From positions 90,577 through 154,576 of the forward strand of contig MOEB01000007.1 of assembly GCA_001939945.1 (NCBI GenBank): 64,000 bases of DNA. Reading direction: 5' to 3'. The stretch comes from Aerophototrophica crusticola. Lineage in GTDB: Bacteria > Pseudomonadota > Alphaproteobacteria > Azospirillales > Azospirillaceae. Of this stretch, positions 33,962-45,179 are shown piece after piece; position 1 is the stretch's first letter; each line of letters opens with the position of its first letter. The notes under the pieces are model-generated. The model made no database searches. It saw nothing but the letters and a program-made list of their open reading frames with translations, and had not been told where the DNA came from. Both the position numbers and the translations under genes were made by a program.

Positions 33962-36325
33962 TTATGGCACCTGGCACCGCTCTACCCAAGCCTCCGCCTG
34001 GCACAAACCGGCGCTGCCGGACCCCAGGCGCTGGCGTTCGGCATCAAGGATGGCGTGGAAGGCGGACAGCTTGGCAGCGCGGACCTCGGCCGGGGGCAGG
34101 GGGTTGCCGGCGCTGTCCAGGACCAGGTCGATCACCCGCTCCGCCGCGTGCAGGCGGCCCAGCACATAGTCGTGCTCCCGATCGGTGCGGCTGAAGAAGC
34201 CGCCGAAGGCGTTCAGCCGGGCGCTGCGCATCTGCTGCGGGGCGCCGGCCTCGCGTAGCAGGCGGGCGTCGGGCGGGGCGATGCGGTCCACCTTGATGGC
34301 GTGGAACTCGTCCAACTCCTGCCAGCCGCTGGTGCTGAAGGTCAGCACGTCCCAGAAGGCGAAGCCCAGGTACGCCTCGAAAAGCTGCTGCCGGGCGGCG
34401 AGGCCCAGATAGTTCAGGCCCATCAGGGCGAAGACCTCATCCACCTCCCGGCTGCTGCCTTCCAGGGCCCAGGCCCGTTCCAGGATGCCCAACGCCCCGT
34501 CCAGGTCGGCCGGGCCGGGGATCGCGGCGGCAGAGAGCAGGGCGGCCAGGGCGGGGCGGTCCTCCGCCGACAGGGTCTCCAGCGCGCGGGCCCGGCGCAG
34601 CCCCTCCAGGCTGCCATAGAAGGCGACCTTCAGCTCATCCAGGTCATGGGGGCGGGTATCGGCCAGGGCGCCGGTGCCCACCGCCTCATACAGCAGGTTC
34701 AGCTCCCGGATCAGGAAGCGCAGGCGGCGCTCGCGGAAGCCGATGTCGAACCCCTGCAGGAACCCCACCCAGGCGGGGGCGGGGCCGCCGGGCTCCGGCG
34801 CGTCCAGCCGGTCGGGCAGGATGCCGCGCGCACGGGCCCAGCCCTTCAGGGCAGCCAGCAGGGCGGCGCGGCCGGCGGGGTCGGGGTGCCCGGACAGGGT
34901 GGAGAGCAGGCCCGACAGCTCCTCCAGCACCCCCTCGATCTTCAGGCGGATATAGGCCTCAAAGGCGAAGCCGGCCTGGGCGGCGGCGCGGCGGCTGGCG
35001 CCCTCCCGCCAGCGGCGGACCTGCTCCATGCCCGGGGCGTCGGGCAGGGGGCCGCCCACGATGGCCGCCACCTGGTCGGCGATGCGGGGCCGGGCGGCGT
35101 CCAGCACCCCTTGCAGCCGCTCCACCCGGCGGTTGGCGTCGGCGATGGCGCCCAGGGCGTCACGGGTGGGCTCGTTCCGGGGGATGTCGGACAAAGCCCC
35201 CTTCAGCGTCCGGAAGAAGCCGGGCACGTCCGCCCGCCCCGGGCCGGTGGGGCCGGCGGGGTTGGGGTCCACATAGACGCCGCGGCGGTCCACCTCACGG
35301 TAGGCGGGGCGGCCGGCAATGGCCGCCAGGGCCGCGGCGAAAGGCTTGTTGTTCAGCACGCTGCCGTCGATGAAGCAGGCCTGGGCCGGGCTGGCGCCCG
35401 CGGCCAGGTAGGGCTGGAAGTTGCCGGCCAGGAACCTGTCCCGGTCCGGCCAGTCCAGCCCCTGGTCCTCCAGCAGCCGGTCCATCTGGGGCAGGCGGGC
35501 CGGGGGGAAGGCGCCGGGGAAGCTGCTGGTGGCCCGGGCGGCGAAGACCAGGCCGGGCACGTTGGCATCGGTGAAGTCGCTCTCCACCGGGCCCTCCGCG
35601 GCGCGGCGGTAGCGGAAGGCGAAGATGTGCCGGTGCTCCCGCTCCTCCACCAGGGGCGGGTCGTGGGCGGGGATGCGGGTGCGGTAGCCGTGGAAGTCCG
35701 TGGCCGTGACGAACAGGGTCAGCGGCAGGCCGCGGGGCAGCAGGCTCGGCCCCTCCGGCCCGTCGTCGGCCGGGCCCATGGCATAGGCGGCCTCCAGCAG
35801 GAAAGCCATCAGCCGGTCCCCGTCGAAGGGCGGCTGGAACCAGCGGGAGCGGACGAACAGGGACAGCTTCTCCCGCACCTCCGGGTCGGGGGCCAGCCGC
35901 TCCAGCCGGGGCAGGCCGGCCCACAGGAAGGGGCGCAGGAACCACTTGCTCCATTTCCCGGCGCGGCGGTCATCGCCCAGCAGGCGGGTGACGTCCGCGT
36001 TTTCCAGCCACAGCCGGGTCAGGGGCTCCAGGCTCAGATCGTGGGCCAGGGCGCGGGCCAGCAGCACGCCGTTGATACCCCCGGCGCTGGACCCCGCCAC
36101 CACGTCCACCACCACCCGCAGGGACAGGTCCCGCCCCAGCCGCCGCAGCAGGTCCAGGTAGACACCCTCGCTGTCCTCCACCGGGGCGGCGGTCGGCCGC
36201 CGGTCATGGCAGGCACGGGACGCCCGGGCCAGCTTCCACACCTCCTTCGTCACCCCGTGCATGTACACGGCCAGCGACACGCCGCCATAGCAGACCAGCG
36301 CGACCCGAAGTTCCTTTTCCTTCAC
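33962..36325 (-). CDS. Patatin-like phospholipase with DUF3376 region
   Basis: A 787-residue protein. The N-terminal patatin domain has RVALVCYGGVSLAVYMHG (oxyanion region, about residues 7-24), the nucleophile motif GSSAGGING with Ser80, and the second dyad residue in DGSVLNNKPF. The remaining 400 residues are mostly helical and match the DUF3376 tail of bacterial patatin-related proteins. The family hydrolyses acyl-ester lipids. No signal peptide. GTG at 36325, with GGCAGG upstream, is preferred because it begins directly at the domain; TTG at 36388 is an alternative. Confidence 0.87.
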   Translation of the reverse strand: MKEKELRVALVCYGGVSLAVYMHGVTKEVWKLARASRACHDRRPTAAPVEDSEGVYLDLLRRLGRDLSLRVVVDVVAGSSAGGINGVLLARALAHDLSLEPLTRLWLENADVTRLLGDDRRAGKWSKWFLRPFLWAGLPRLERLAPDPEVREKLSLFVRSRWFQPPFDGDRLMAFLLEAAYAMGPADDGPEGPSLLPRGLPLTLFVTATDFHGYRTRIPAHDPPLVEEREHRHIFAFRYRRAAEGPVESDFTDANVPGLVFAARATSSFPGAFPPARLPQMDRLLEDQGLDWPDRDRFLAGNFQPYLAAGASPAQACFIDGSVLNNKPFAAALAAIAGRPAYREVDRRGVYVDPNPAGPTGPGRADVPGFFRTLKGALSDIPRNEPTRDALGAIADANRRVERLQGVLDAARPRIADQVAAIVGGPLPDAPGMEQVRRWREGASRRAAAQAGFAFEAYIRLKIEGVLEELSGLLSTLSGHPDPAGRAALLAALKGWARARGILPDRLDAPEPGGPAPAWVGFLQGFDIGFRERRLRFLIRELNLLYEAVGTGALADTRPHDLDELKVAFYGSLEGLRRARALETLSAEDRPALAALLSAAAIPGPADLDGALGILERAWALEGSSREVDEVFALMGLNYLGLAARQQLFEAYLGFAFWDVLTFSTSGWQELDEFHAIKVDRIAPPDARLLREAGAPQQMRSARLNAFGGFFSRTDREHDYVLGRLHAAERVIDLVLDSAGNPLPPAEVRAAKLSAFHAILDAERQRLGSGSAGLCQAEAWVERCQVP

Positions 36326-36439
36326 GGCCGGCCTGCCGGTGCGGTTGTTGGGTGGGTCCAGGGTGACGCGGGCGGGTAGGGGCGTCAATGGTGGCGGAGG
36401 GCACGGGGATGTGCTTGGCGCCGGGGTGCCGGCGAGGGC

Positions 36440-36679
36440 GTGTGTTGGGAAAACGGATTTGAACGGATCGAAACGGATGTAAACGGTAGGCGGGGTTGGT
36501 GGTGGAGGTGTTCGTCTGCTCCGCGGAAGTTGTCAGGAAATATTACGCCGCAGGCGCGAAAAAGGGGATGAGAATTAGACTGGAACTCTGATAGCCGGAT
36601 AAATCCCTACGCCTTTCGCCACACCAACATTACCGTTCAAATCCGTTTCGATCCGTTCAACTCCGTTTTCCCCACACCC
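36440..36679. repeat. ACGGAT-word long hairpin, copy B
   Basis: Arms 36440-36487 and 36632-36679 are reverse complements over about 45 bases with few mismatches. In the left arm the word AACGGAT recurs at exactly 10-base steps (starts near 36452, 36462, 36472 and 36482). The loop of about 145 bases contains GCCGCAGGCG, the reverse complement of the GCCTGCGGCG found in the loops of copies C and D. It fills the 330-base gap between two leftward genes. Confidence 0.8.
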
Positions 36680-36720
36680 CCCACCACCAAACCGACCGCC
36701 AATCAAAGGGCCCTGCACCG

Positions 36721-38403
<1,683 letters not shown>

Positions 38404-38410
38404 GCCGTTG

Positions 38411-38488
38411 AAGGCCGGCGACCGCCGGCCCGCGGGCCCATGCCCGCGTGAGCCAAGCCCGCAGATGCGGGCGCCCGGCGCTTGAGGG
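38411..38488. repeat. Copy of the GC-rich 'GGCTTGG' intergenic repeat
   Basis: Begins AAGGCCGGCGACCGCCGGCC and ends with GCGCCCGGCGCTTGAGGG. Its reverse complement matches the copy at 45901-45977 almost base for base across the conserved parts. It lies in the divergent spacer between the protease lipoprotein and hisB, where it would be in the 5' region of one of them. Confidence 0.7.
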
Positions 38489-38686
38489 GGCTGTTGATCG
38501 GTCACGATCAACAGCCGCGCGTATAAGCCGAACCAAAGCCGTGCGGCTATGTGCATGGCGTTGTTCCCGCGGTGCGTGTGCTCGCGGACGGTAGCCTACA
38601 AGTCTAGGGCCGGCAAGACCCCAGGGCAGGACAGCATGGCGGGGGTGGTTGTGGACGAAGCCGCCGGCCCTTGCTACCTAACCGGC

Positions 38687-39310
38687 ATGGACAGCATCGC
38701 CCCCGCCCCCCGCCGCACCGCCAGCGTCGCCCGGACGACGAAGGAAACCCGCATCCAGGTGTCCGTGGACCTGGACGGCACCGGCCAGTACTCGGTCTCC
38801 ACCGGGGTGGGCTTCCTGGACCACATGCTGGAACAGCTCAGCCGCCATTCCCTGATGGACCTGACGGTGAAGGCGGAGGGCGACCTGCACATCGACTTCC
38901 ACCACACGACAGAGGACACGGGGCTAGCCATCGGCGAGGCGGTGGCCAAGGCCCTGGGCGACCGCAAGGGCATCCAGCGCTACGGCCATGCCTACCTGCC
39001 CATGGATGAGGCGCTGACCCGCTGCGCCATCGACCTGTCCAACCGGCCCTACCTGATCTGGAAGGTGAACTTCACCCGGGACAAGCTGGGGGACATGGAC
39101 ACGGAATTGTTCAAGGAGTGGTTCCAGGCCTTCGCCCAGACGGCCGGCGCCACCCTGCATGTCGAGAACCTGTACGGCGAGAACAACCACCACATCGTGG
39201 AGAGCTGCTACAAGGCCCTGGCCCGGGCCCTGCGGGCGGCCATCGAGATCGACCCCCGCAAGGCCGACGCCGTCCCGTCGACGAAGGGCGTGCTTGGCGG
39301 GTCGTTGTAG
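38687..39310 (+). CDS. hisB: Imidazoleglycerol-phosphate dehydratase
   Basis: A 207-residue manganese enzyme for the sixth step of histidine synthesis. The duplicated metal-binding motifs DFHHTTEDT and GENNHHIVE, plus [11 protein letters not shown], are clear. This is the single-function form, without the phosphatase part found in enterobacteria. ATG at 38687 gives the normal length. Its TAG stop codon is supplied by the first bases of a GTAGGTCGGATT repeat. It opens the his cluster. Confidence 0.95.
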   Translation: MDSIAPAPRRTASVARTTKETRIQVSVDLDGTGQYSVSTGVGFLDHMLEQLSRHSLMDLTVKAEGDLHIDFHHTTEDTGLAIGEAVAKALGDRKGIQRYGHAYLPMDEALTRCAIDLSNRPYLIWKVNFTRDKLGDMDTELFKEWFQAFAQTAGATLHVENLYGENNHHIVESCYKALARALRAAIEIDPRKADAVPSTKGVLGGSL

Positions 39311-39394
39311 GTCGGATTAGCGTAGCGTAATCCGACGGCCCACCATCGACGTTTTGATGTCGGATTATGCGGCGTTGCCGCTAGTCCGACCTAC
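39307..39394. repeat. GTAGGTCGGATTA inverted repeat, copy 1
   Basis: A nested palindrome: GTAGGTCGGATTAGC at the left end, GCTAGTCCGACCTAC at the right end, and inner stems such as TCGGATTAGCG/CGTAATCCGA. This sequence type is spread through many proteobacterial genomes. Other copies are at 43073, 45404 and 49461. It starts inside the hisB stop codon. Confidence 0.75.
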
Positions 39395-39420
39395 GGTATT
39401 ACGGCATCGAAGGCCCTGAC

Positions 39421-40071
39421 ATGACCGAAACCGTCGCCCTGATCGATTACGGCTCCGGCAACCTGCGCTCCGCCGCCAAGGCGCTGGAGCGGGCGGCCCT
39501 TGAGGCCGGGCTGGACGTGGTGGTGCAGTTGACGGCGGACCCCGACGCGGTGCGCCGGGCCGACCGGGTGGTTCTGCCGGGGGTCGGGGCGTTTGCCGAC
39601 TGCATGGGCGGGCTGGAGGCGGTGCCGGGCATGGTCACCGCGCTGTATGAGACGGTGCTGGTGCACAAGCGGCCCTTCCTGGGGATCTGCGTGGGCATGC
39701 AGCTGATGGCCCGGGTGGGGCACGAGCATGGGGAGCATGCGGGCCTGGGCTGGCTGGACGCGGAGGTGGGGCCCCTCACCCCGTCCGACCCGGCCCTGAA
39801 GATCCCGCACATGGGCTGGAACGAGTTGCTGGTGGTCCGGCCGCAGCACCCGGTGCTGCACGGCATCCCCAACCGGTCCCATGCCTATTTCGTCCATTCC
39901 TACTGCATGCGCCCCGCCGACCCCACCCTGGTCCTGGCGGAATGCGGCTATGGCGGGCCCTTCGCGGCGGTGGTGGGCCGGGACAACCTTGTCGGCACCC
40001 AGTTCCACCCGGAGAAGAGCCAGGCCACCGGCCTTGCCCTGATCGCCAACTTCCTGCGCTGGCATCCCTGA
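39421..40071 (+). CDS. hisH: Imidazole glycerol phosphate synthase, glutamine amidotransferase subunit
   Basis: A 216-residue class I glutaminase that passes ammonia to HisF. The nucleophile elbow [10 protein letters not shown] with catalytic Cys (near residue 84), and FHPEKSQ with the histidine and glutamate of the triad near the C-terminus, are present. It works as a heterodimer with HisF, encoded three genes downstream. Confidence 0.95.
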   Translation: MTETVALIDYGSGNLRSAAKALERAALEAGLDVVVQLTADPDAVRRADRVVLPGVGAFADCMGGLEAVPGMVTALYETVLVHKRPFLGICVGMQLMARVGHEHGEHAGLGWLDAEVGPLTPSDPALKIPHMGWNELLVVRPQHPVLHGIPNRSHAYFVHSYCMRPADPTLVLAECGYGGPFAAVVGRDNLVGTQFHPEKSQATGLALIANFLRWHP

Positions 40072-40080
40072 GGGTCCCCG

Positions 40081-40647
40081 ATGAACATGATGCAGAAGGC
40101 CACCACCGCGGTCGAGGTGGTCGAGGAGTTCAGGCGCGGCGACCTTTACGACCTGTGCGACGCGGCGGACGCGGCCATCGTGGATGGCGGCGGCTTCGGC
40201 TGGGTGGACCCGCCGCCCCGGGACGTGATGGAGCGGTATTGGCGCGGCGTGCTGGCGGTGCCGGAGCGGACCCTGTTCGTGGGCCGGCTGGACGGGGTGA
40301 TCGCCGGCTCCGCCCAGCTGGTCCGGCCCACCCGCAACAACGAGGCCCAGCATTTCGCCGCCGGGCTGACCACGGCCTTCGTCGCCCCCTGGGCCCGGGG
40401 CCATGGGCTGGCGCGGATGCTGACCCTGGCGGTGGAGGGGCGGGCGCGCCAGGAAGGCTTCAAGGTGCTGAACCTGGACGTGCGCGACACGCAGAAGGCG
40501 GCCATCGCCCTGTATGAGAGCCTGGGCTACAAGCGCTGGGGCAGCCACCCCCGCTACGCCATGGCACATGGACGGGTCTTCGCGGGCTTCTACTACTACA
40601 AGGACCTGGACGAAACGGCCCCGCGCGACGGCGGGGAGGAGCGCTGA
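40081..40647 (+). CDS. GNAT acetyltransferase within the his cluster
   Basis: A 188-residue GNAT-fold protein. The acetyl-CoA signature is visible in [20 protein letters not shown], then [25 protein letters not shown], the typical C-terminal GNAT end. It lies between hisH and hisA, with spacings of nine and one bases, so it is translated from the his transcript. The substrate is unknown; it is not a known histidine-pathway enzyme. A similar gene in this position occurs in relatives as far as I recall. Confidence 0.85.
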   Translation: MNMMQKATTAVEVVEEFRRGDLYDLCDAADAAIVDGGGFGWVDPPPRDVMERYWRGVLAVPERTLFVGRLDGVIAGSAQLVRPTRNNEAQHFAAGLTTAFVAPWARGHGLARMLTLAVEGRARQEGFKVLNLDVRDTQKAAIALYESLGYKRWGSHPRYAMAHGRVFAGFYYYKDLDETAPRDGGEER

Positions 40648-40648
40648 G

Positions 40649-41380
40649 ATGATCCTGTTCCCCGCCATCGACCTGAAGGATGGCAACGCCGTGCGGCTGG
40701 TCCGCGGCGACATGGCCCAGGCCACGGTGTTCAGCAGCGACCCGTCGGAGCAGGCCGTGCGGTTCGAGGCGCAGGGCTTCCAATGGCTGCACCTGGTGGA
40801 CCTGAACGGCGCCTTCGCCGGCAAGCCGGTGAACGCCGAGGCGGTGGAGCGCATCCTGTCCCGCACCCGCCTGCCGGCCCAGCTGGGCGGCGGCATCCGC
40901 GACATCGCCACCATCGAGGCGTGGCTCAGCCGCGGCATCAAGCGCGTGATCCTGGGCACCATCGCCCTGCGCGACCCCGCTTTGGTGAAGGAGGCGTGCA
41001 AGCGCTTCCCCGGCCAGGTCTGTGTCGGCATCGACGCCCGCGACGGCTATGTGGCGGTGGAGGGCTGGGCGGAGACGAGCGAGGTGAAGGCGCTGGACCT
41101 GGCCCTGAAGTTCGAGGATTGCGGCGTGGCCGCCATCATCTACACCGACATCGACCGGGACGGGGCGCTGGGCGGGGTGAACGTGGAGGCGACGGCGGAC
41201 CTGGCCAGCCACCTGACCACGCCGGTGATCGCCTCGGGCGGCGTCTCCACCCTGGCCGACCTGCAGGCCCTGAAGGCGGTGGAGCATACGGGCATCGAGG
41301 GGGTGATCAGCGGCCGGGCCCTCTATGACGGCCGCATCGACCCGGGCAAGGCCCTGGCCGTGCTGCGGGGGGCCGCCTGA
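40649..41380 (+). CDS. hisA: Phosphoribosylformimino-AICAR ribotide isomerase
   Basis: A 243-residue (beta-alpha)8 barrel isomerase of histidine synthesis. [20 protein letters not shown] at the start, with the first catalytic Asp, and [14 protein letters not shown] with the second, are family signatures. ATG lies right after the GNAT stop codon; the last base of hisA is the first of hisF. Confidence 0.95.
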   Translation: MILFPAIDLKDGNAVRLVRGDMAQATVFSSDPSEQAVRFEAQGFQWLHLVDLNGAFAGKPVNAEAVERILSRTRLPAQLGGGIRDIATIEAWLSRGIKRVILGTIALRDPALVKEACKRFPGQVCVGIDARDGYVAVEGWAETSEVKALDLALKFEDCGVAAIIYTDIDRDGALGGVNVEATADLASHLTTPVIASGGVSTLADLQALKAVEHTGIEGVISGRALYDGRIDPGKALAVLRGAA

Positions 41381-42138
41381 TGCTGAAGGCGCGCATCATC
41401 CCCTGCCTGGACGTGAAGGACGGCCGGGTGGTCAAGGGTGTCAACTTCGTCGACCTGGTGGACGCGGGCGACCCCGTGGAGCAGGCCCGGGTCTATGACG
41501 CCGCCGGGGCGGACGAGCTGACCTTCCTGGACATCACCGCCAGCCATGAGAACCGGGACACCATCTTCGACGTGGTGCGCCGGACGGCGGAGCAGGTGTT
41601 CATGCCCCTGACCGTGGGCGGGGGCGTGCGCACGGTGGAGGACATCCGCAAGCTGCTGCTGGCGGGGGCCGACAAGGTCTCCATCAACACCGCGGCCGTG
41701 CACCGGCCGGACTTCGTGCGGGAGGCGGCGGAGAAGTTCGGCGCCCAGTGCGTGGTGGTGGCGGTGGACGCCAAGCAGGTGGCGCCGGGGCGGTGGGAGG
41801 TCTTCACCCATGGCGGCCGCAACGCCACGGGGCTGGAGGCGGTGGCCTGGGCGCAGCGGATGGCCAGCTTGGGCGCGGGGGAGATCCTGCTGACCAGCAT
41901 GGACCGGGACGGCACCAAGTCCGGCTTCGACATCGCCCTGACCCGCGCCGTGGCCGATGCCGTGCCGGTGCCGGTCATCGCGTCGGGCGGGGTGGGCACC
42001 CTGGACCACCTTGCCGCGGGCATCCGCGACGGCCATGCCAGCGCCGTGCTGGCGGCCAGCATCTTCCATTTCGGCACCTTCACCGTCGGCCAGGCCAAGG
42101 CGCACCTGGCGGCCGCCGGCATCCCCGTCCGGCACTAG
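41380..42138 (+). CDS. hisF: Imidazole glycerol phosphate synthase, cyclase subunit
   Basis: A 252-residue barrel enzyme that makes imidazole glycerol phosphate and AICAR with ammonia from HisH. The start [19 protein letters not shown], with catalytic Asp11, and [13 protein letters not shown], with the second Asp, are diagnostic. The TGATG overlap with hisA indicates coupled translation. Confidence 0.96.
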   Translation: MLKARIIPCLDVKDGRVVKGVNFVDLVDAGDPVEQARVYDAAGADELTFLDITASHENRDTIFDVVRRTAEQVFMPLTVGGGVRTVEDIRKLLLAGADKVSINTAAVHRPDFVREAAEKFGAQCVVVAVDAKQVAPGRWEVFTHGGRNATGLEAVAWAQRMASLGAGEILLTSMDRDGTKSGFDIALTRAVADAVPVPVIASGGVGTLDHLAAGIRDGHASAVLAASIFHFGTFTVGQAKAHLAAAGIPVRH

Positions 42139-42152
42139 GAAAGGGCCAACCC

Positions 42153-42506
42153 TTGGCCGAGAACAGCAAGAAGAAGGCCGGCGCGCCGGGCGTGGAGGTG
42201 CTGGACGCGCTCTACGCCACCATCCTGTCCCGCAAGGGCGCCGACCCCGAAACCTCCCACACCGCCCGCCTGTTCAGCCGCGGCCGCGCCAAGATCGCCC
42301 AGAAGCTGGGGGAGGAGGCGGTGGAGACGGTGATCGAGGGGGTGCGCGGCGACAAGCAGAAGCTGGCGGAGGAAAGCGCCGACCTCTTGTACCACCTGCT
42401 GGTCCTGTGGGCCGACGCGGGCGTGGACCCGGCGGAGGTCTATGGCATCCTGGAAGGCCGCAAGGGGGTGAGCGGCATCGAGGAGAAGAAGAACAGGAAG
42501 GGGTAG
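42153..42506 (+). CDS. hisE: Phosphoribosyl-ATP pyrophosphatase
   Basis: A 117-residue MazG-like fold enzyme for the second step of histidine synthesis. Pattern: RLFSRGRAKIAQKLGEEAVE and ESADLLYHLLVLWADAG, with the conserved E..E..D metal ligands. The start is TTG at 42153, after GGAAAGGG; no ATG fits better. It is 14 bases after hisF. hisI is not fused to it and is not in this window. Confidence 0.93.
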   Translation: MAENSKKKAGAPGVEVLDALYATILSRKGADPETSHTARLFSRGRAKIAQKLGEEAVETVIEGVRGDKQKLAEESADLLYHLLVLWADAGVDPAEVYGILEGRKGVSGIEEKKNRKG

Positions 42507-42540
42507 GGCCGGAAGGTTGCCTGTCCCGTCTCCCCTGCTT

Positions 42541-42628
42541 CCCCCACGAAGGCGGGGGTCCACAGTTCTTGGAATCGGTGTCCGGCGGGATTGGGGTCAA
42601 AAACCGTGGGCCCCCGCCTTCGCGGGGG
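42541..42628. repeat. Intergenic inverted repeat (CCCCC-ACGAAGG-GGGGG type), copy 2
   Basis: Arms 42541-42571 and 42599-42628 pair as long reverse complements: CCCCCACGAAGGCGGGGG with CCCCCGCCTTCGCGGGGG, plus the flanking TCCACAGTTCTTGG with CAAAAACCGTGGG. It has the same plan as the element at 20015-20102, with different stem bases. Confidence 0.7.
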
Positions 42629-42691
42629 AAACAATCACCCCCATCCCGGCCGGATAGCCCAACGCGCGTCACCACCGGGAGGAACCAACGG

Positions 42692-43051
42692 ATGACCTAC
42701 GACCCGAACAACATCTTCGCCCGCATCCTGCGCGGGGAGATTCCCTGTAAGAAGGTGTATGAGGACCAGCACGTGCTGGCCTTCCACGACATCCACCCCC
42801 AGGCGCCGACCCACATCCTGGTCATCCCCAAGGGCGCTTATGTCAGCTTCGCCGACTTCAGCGAGAAGGCGACGCCGGAGGAGATCGTCGGCTTCACCCG
42901 CGCCGCGGGCCTGATCGCCCGCCAGGCGGGGGTGGAGGACACCGGCTACCGCATCCTGGCCAACCACGGCCCCGACAGCCACCAGGAGGTGCCCCACTAC
43001 CACCTGCACATCGTCGGCGGGAAGAAGCTGGGGCCGCTGTTGATGCGGTGA
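42692..43051 (+). CDS. HIT-family (HinT-like) nucleotide hydrolase
   Basis: A 119-residue histidine triad protein. HYHLHIVGGKKLGPLL near the C-terminus contains the H-x-H-x-H motif, and NIFARILRGEIPCKKVYED is the usual HinT start. HinT-type proteins hydrolyse nucleoside phosphoramidates and acyl-AMP. It is commonly found at the end of alphaproteobacterial his operons. A GGGAGGA site precedes the ATG. Confidence 0.93.
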   Translation: MTYDPNNIFARILRGEIPCKKVYEDQHVLAFHDIHPQAPTHILVIPKGAYVSFADFSEKATPEEIVGFTRAAGLIARQAGVEDTGYRILANHGPDSHQEVPHYHLHIVGGKKLGPLLMR

Positions 43052-43072
43052 CGCCGTCGTTATTGGGGTGTG

Positions 43073-43127
43073 TCGGGGTTCGGCTTCGCCTCACCCCGAC
43101 CTACGATGGACCGTAGGTCGGGGTGAC
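43073..43127. repeat. GTAGGTCGGGGT inverted repeat, variant copy
   Basis: TCACCCCGACCTAC (43091-43104) and GTAGGTCGGGGTGA (43113-43126) face each other, and CGGGGTTCGGCTTCGCCTCACCCCG forms another stem just to the left. It is a sequence variant of the family at 39307 and 45404. It lies between the convergent HIT and RTX genes. Confidence 0.6.
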
Positions 43128-43161
43128 CAACGGGAACCCCGACATCACTTGGCTCTTCGCC

Positions 43162-44910
43162 TCACCCCAACAACAAGCCCGTGTCCACCGTGGCGGTGTC
43201 GGACAGGCCCACCAAGCCCAGGCTGGAGCCGGTGCCGAGGGTCAGCTTGATGTTGTCCCCGGTCAGGCTATTGGCCTGGACGCCCTTCAGGGTCGCCAGT
43301 TCCACCGCCCGGCCGCTGCCGGCCCCGTCCAGGTCCACCAGGATCCTGGTGTCGGCGCCGGACTGCACCGCCTTCACGTGGCTGCCGTAGCTGTCGGCCA
43401 GCATCAGCCCGCCGCGGACCAGCAGGGCGCCCAGGTCGATCACGTCGCCGCCGCGGCCGGCCTGGAAGTCGGTGATGGTATCCCCGGCCTCTGACACGTC
43501 GTTGAACAGGAAGCGGTCACGGCCCGCGCCGCCGGTCAGGCGGTCGGCCCCGCGGCCACCCCAGACAAGGTCGTCGCCGGCGCCGGTGGTGATGGTGTCC
43601 CTGCCGTCGCCGCCCAGGCGGATGTCCTGGCCCGCGGTGCCGCCCAGGGTCTCGTCCTCCCCGCCGCGGTCCCAGAGGCGCTGCACGTTCTCCAGCTTCA
43701 CGCCGCCGCCCACGCCGAAGTGCCACTGGCGGGCGCTCTCGAACTCCCCGTTGCGGACGATGCTGTTGGTGACGGAGCCGGCGGTGACCAGGGTCTTGTC
43801 GGTCATGTCGCGCAGGACCACGTCCTCCACCAGCAGGCGCTTGCCGTCGCCGTCGCCATACTCGAACAGCTGGATGCCGCGGGGCATGTTGCTGCCGCCG
43901 CTGTTCTTGAAGACGTTGTCCACCCCGCGCAGCACGGCCAGCTGCTGGCTGTCGAAGGCGAAGACGCTGTCATAGACGCCCAGCTTGGCCTCGGAATGCC
44001 AGGAATAGGCGGCCGCCGTGGTGCCGTAGCTGATGGCGTTCTTTACCACCATGCCGATGTCGCCGCCATATTTGGACATGTCGGAGTTGGCGGGGTCGCT
44101 GCCGCTGTTGTTGTCGGCGGTGTGCCGCACCCGCTGGCCGTACAGCCCGTCCACATGGGTGCCGTAAGACTGGGCGGAGTGGACGCCGTAGCCGTAATGG
44201 CCGTTGGCGATGTCGTCCTTCAGGTTGACGGCCGCCACCTCCGTCGCCTTGGCCAGGACCGTGTTGACGAAGTCGATGCCGGGGCCGCCGCCGTCCCGCA
44301 CCATCACCTTGTGCACCTCCGGGTTCACGGTGGACCGGATGCTGACCAGGGCGGCGCCGCTGTCGCCATTGCCCTTGATGGTGCCGTCCACCAGGGTGAA
44401 CTTGCCCGTCTCGAACGCCGCCACGCGGATGTTGGTCTTGTAGACCGACTGCTCATGCAGGGGCGGGTCGCAGATCAGCTTGTCGCCCTGGATGTCCACC
44501 ACCTTGGTGGCCTGGCCGATGCGGACCGGGTTGTTGCCGGAATGCTTGGCGTTGGGGAGCTTGTCGTCGGCGGTGACCTTGACCCAGTCGCCCACCTGGA
44601 TGCCCTGGGGCATGCCTTTCAGGTCGATGACCAGCTTGCCGTCCTTGGTGGACAGGCCGCTGGCGCCGTGGGCCTGCTCCAACCCGCCTTCCACCTTGAT
44701 GACGGTGCCCATCTTGCTGCCCTGCTGCAGGGTGGCGCCGTTCAGGTCGAAGGTGATCTTGCGGCCGTTCAGGTCGAACGACAGCGACTTGTCCAGGCGG
44801 ATGGTCTCGTTCTTCGGGAAGACGATGCGGGCGTCCGCGCCGGCCTTGGCGACGGCGGAAAGGATGTCGTCGGCATCCGCGCCGGAGCGCAGGGTGATGG
44901 TCTGGGTCAT
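43162..44910 (-). CDS. RTX calcium-binding protein with right-handed beta-helix
   Basis: A 582-residue protein without a signal peptide. Residues about 35-410 look like a right-handed parallel beta-helix of the pectate-lyase/C5-epimerase type (repeated short strands such as GVDNVFKNSGGSN, LLVEDVVLRD, NSIVRNGEFE). About residues 425-475 are RTX nonapeptide repeats: GGTAGQDIRLGGDGRDTI, then GAGDDLVWGGRGADRLTGGAG, which bind calcium. Such proteins are secreted by type I systems through a C-terminal signal. A polysaccharide lyase or epimerase is likely but no catalytic residues were identified. ATG at 44910 with AGAGG upstream. Confidence 0.85.
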   Translation of the reverse strand: MTQTITLRSGADADDILSAVAKAGADARIVFPKNETIRLDKSLSFDLNGRKITFDLNGATLQQGSKMGTVIKVEGGLEQAHGASGLSTKDGKLVIDLKGMPQGIQVGDWVKVTADDKLPNAKHSGNNPVRIGQATKVVDIQGDKLICDPPLHEQSVYKTNIRVAAFETGKFTLVDGTIKGNGDSGAALVSIRSTVNPEVHKVMVRDGGGPGIDFVNTVLAKATEVAAVNLKDDIANGHYGYGVHSAQSYGTHVDGLYGQRVRHTADNNSGSDPANSDMSKYGGDIGMVVKNAISYGTTAAAYSWHSEAKLGVYDSVFAFDSQQLAVLRGVDNVFKNSGGSNMPRGIQLFEYGDGDGKRLLVEDVVLRDMTDKTLVTAGSVTNSIVRNGEFESARQWHFGVGGGVKLENVQRLWDRGGEDETLGGTAGQDIRLGGDGRDTITTGAGDDLVWGGRGADRLTGGAGRDRFLFNDVSEAGDTITDFQAGRGGDVIDLGALLVRGGLMLADSYGSHVKAVQSGADTRILVDLDGAGSGRAVELATLKGVQANSLTGDNIKLTLGTGSSLGLVGLSDTATVDTGLLLG

Positions 44911-45159
44911 GTTTGCCTCTGTCCCCTTGTCGTTCTTCTGGCCGGCGGCAAGCCGCGCCCGTCCCCTGGGCCCGCTTGGCGACGGGTCGGGGTCGGGTGG
45001 CGCGGTCGCGCTTGCTTGGCGGGCGGGGCCGGGAGGAAGGGTTTCCGGCCATCGCCGGGCTTTGGCCCCCACCGCCAAGGCAGGCGGGGCGGACCCCACC
45101 GGCCTTCTGGTGCTGCCGTCCCGGGGGTGCCGGGCGACGAGGGGCAGGATGGGCGGCAA

Positions 45160-45179
45160 TGGTTAACAGGAATTAACCA
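45160..45179. promoter_or_regulatory. Palindrome TGGTTAA-N6-TTAACCA upstream of the RTX gene
   Basis: A 20-bp inverted repeat about 250 bases before the RTX gene start. Each half reads TTAACCA and the left one extends to ATGGTTAA, which is the half-site of the cell-cycle regulator CtrA (TTAACCAT). The spacing of the two TTAA words is six, one less than the classical CtrA site, so another regulator is possible. The rest of the 600-base spacer 44911-45510 holds only this and the repeat at 45404. Confidence 0.4.

Noticed and set aside
34301..36379. Long open frame of 692 codons opposite the patatin gene.
   Set aside because: Same GC-rich antisense artefact; the patatin reading has full catalytic motifs.
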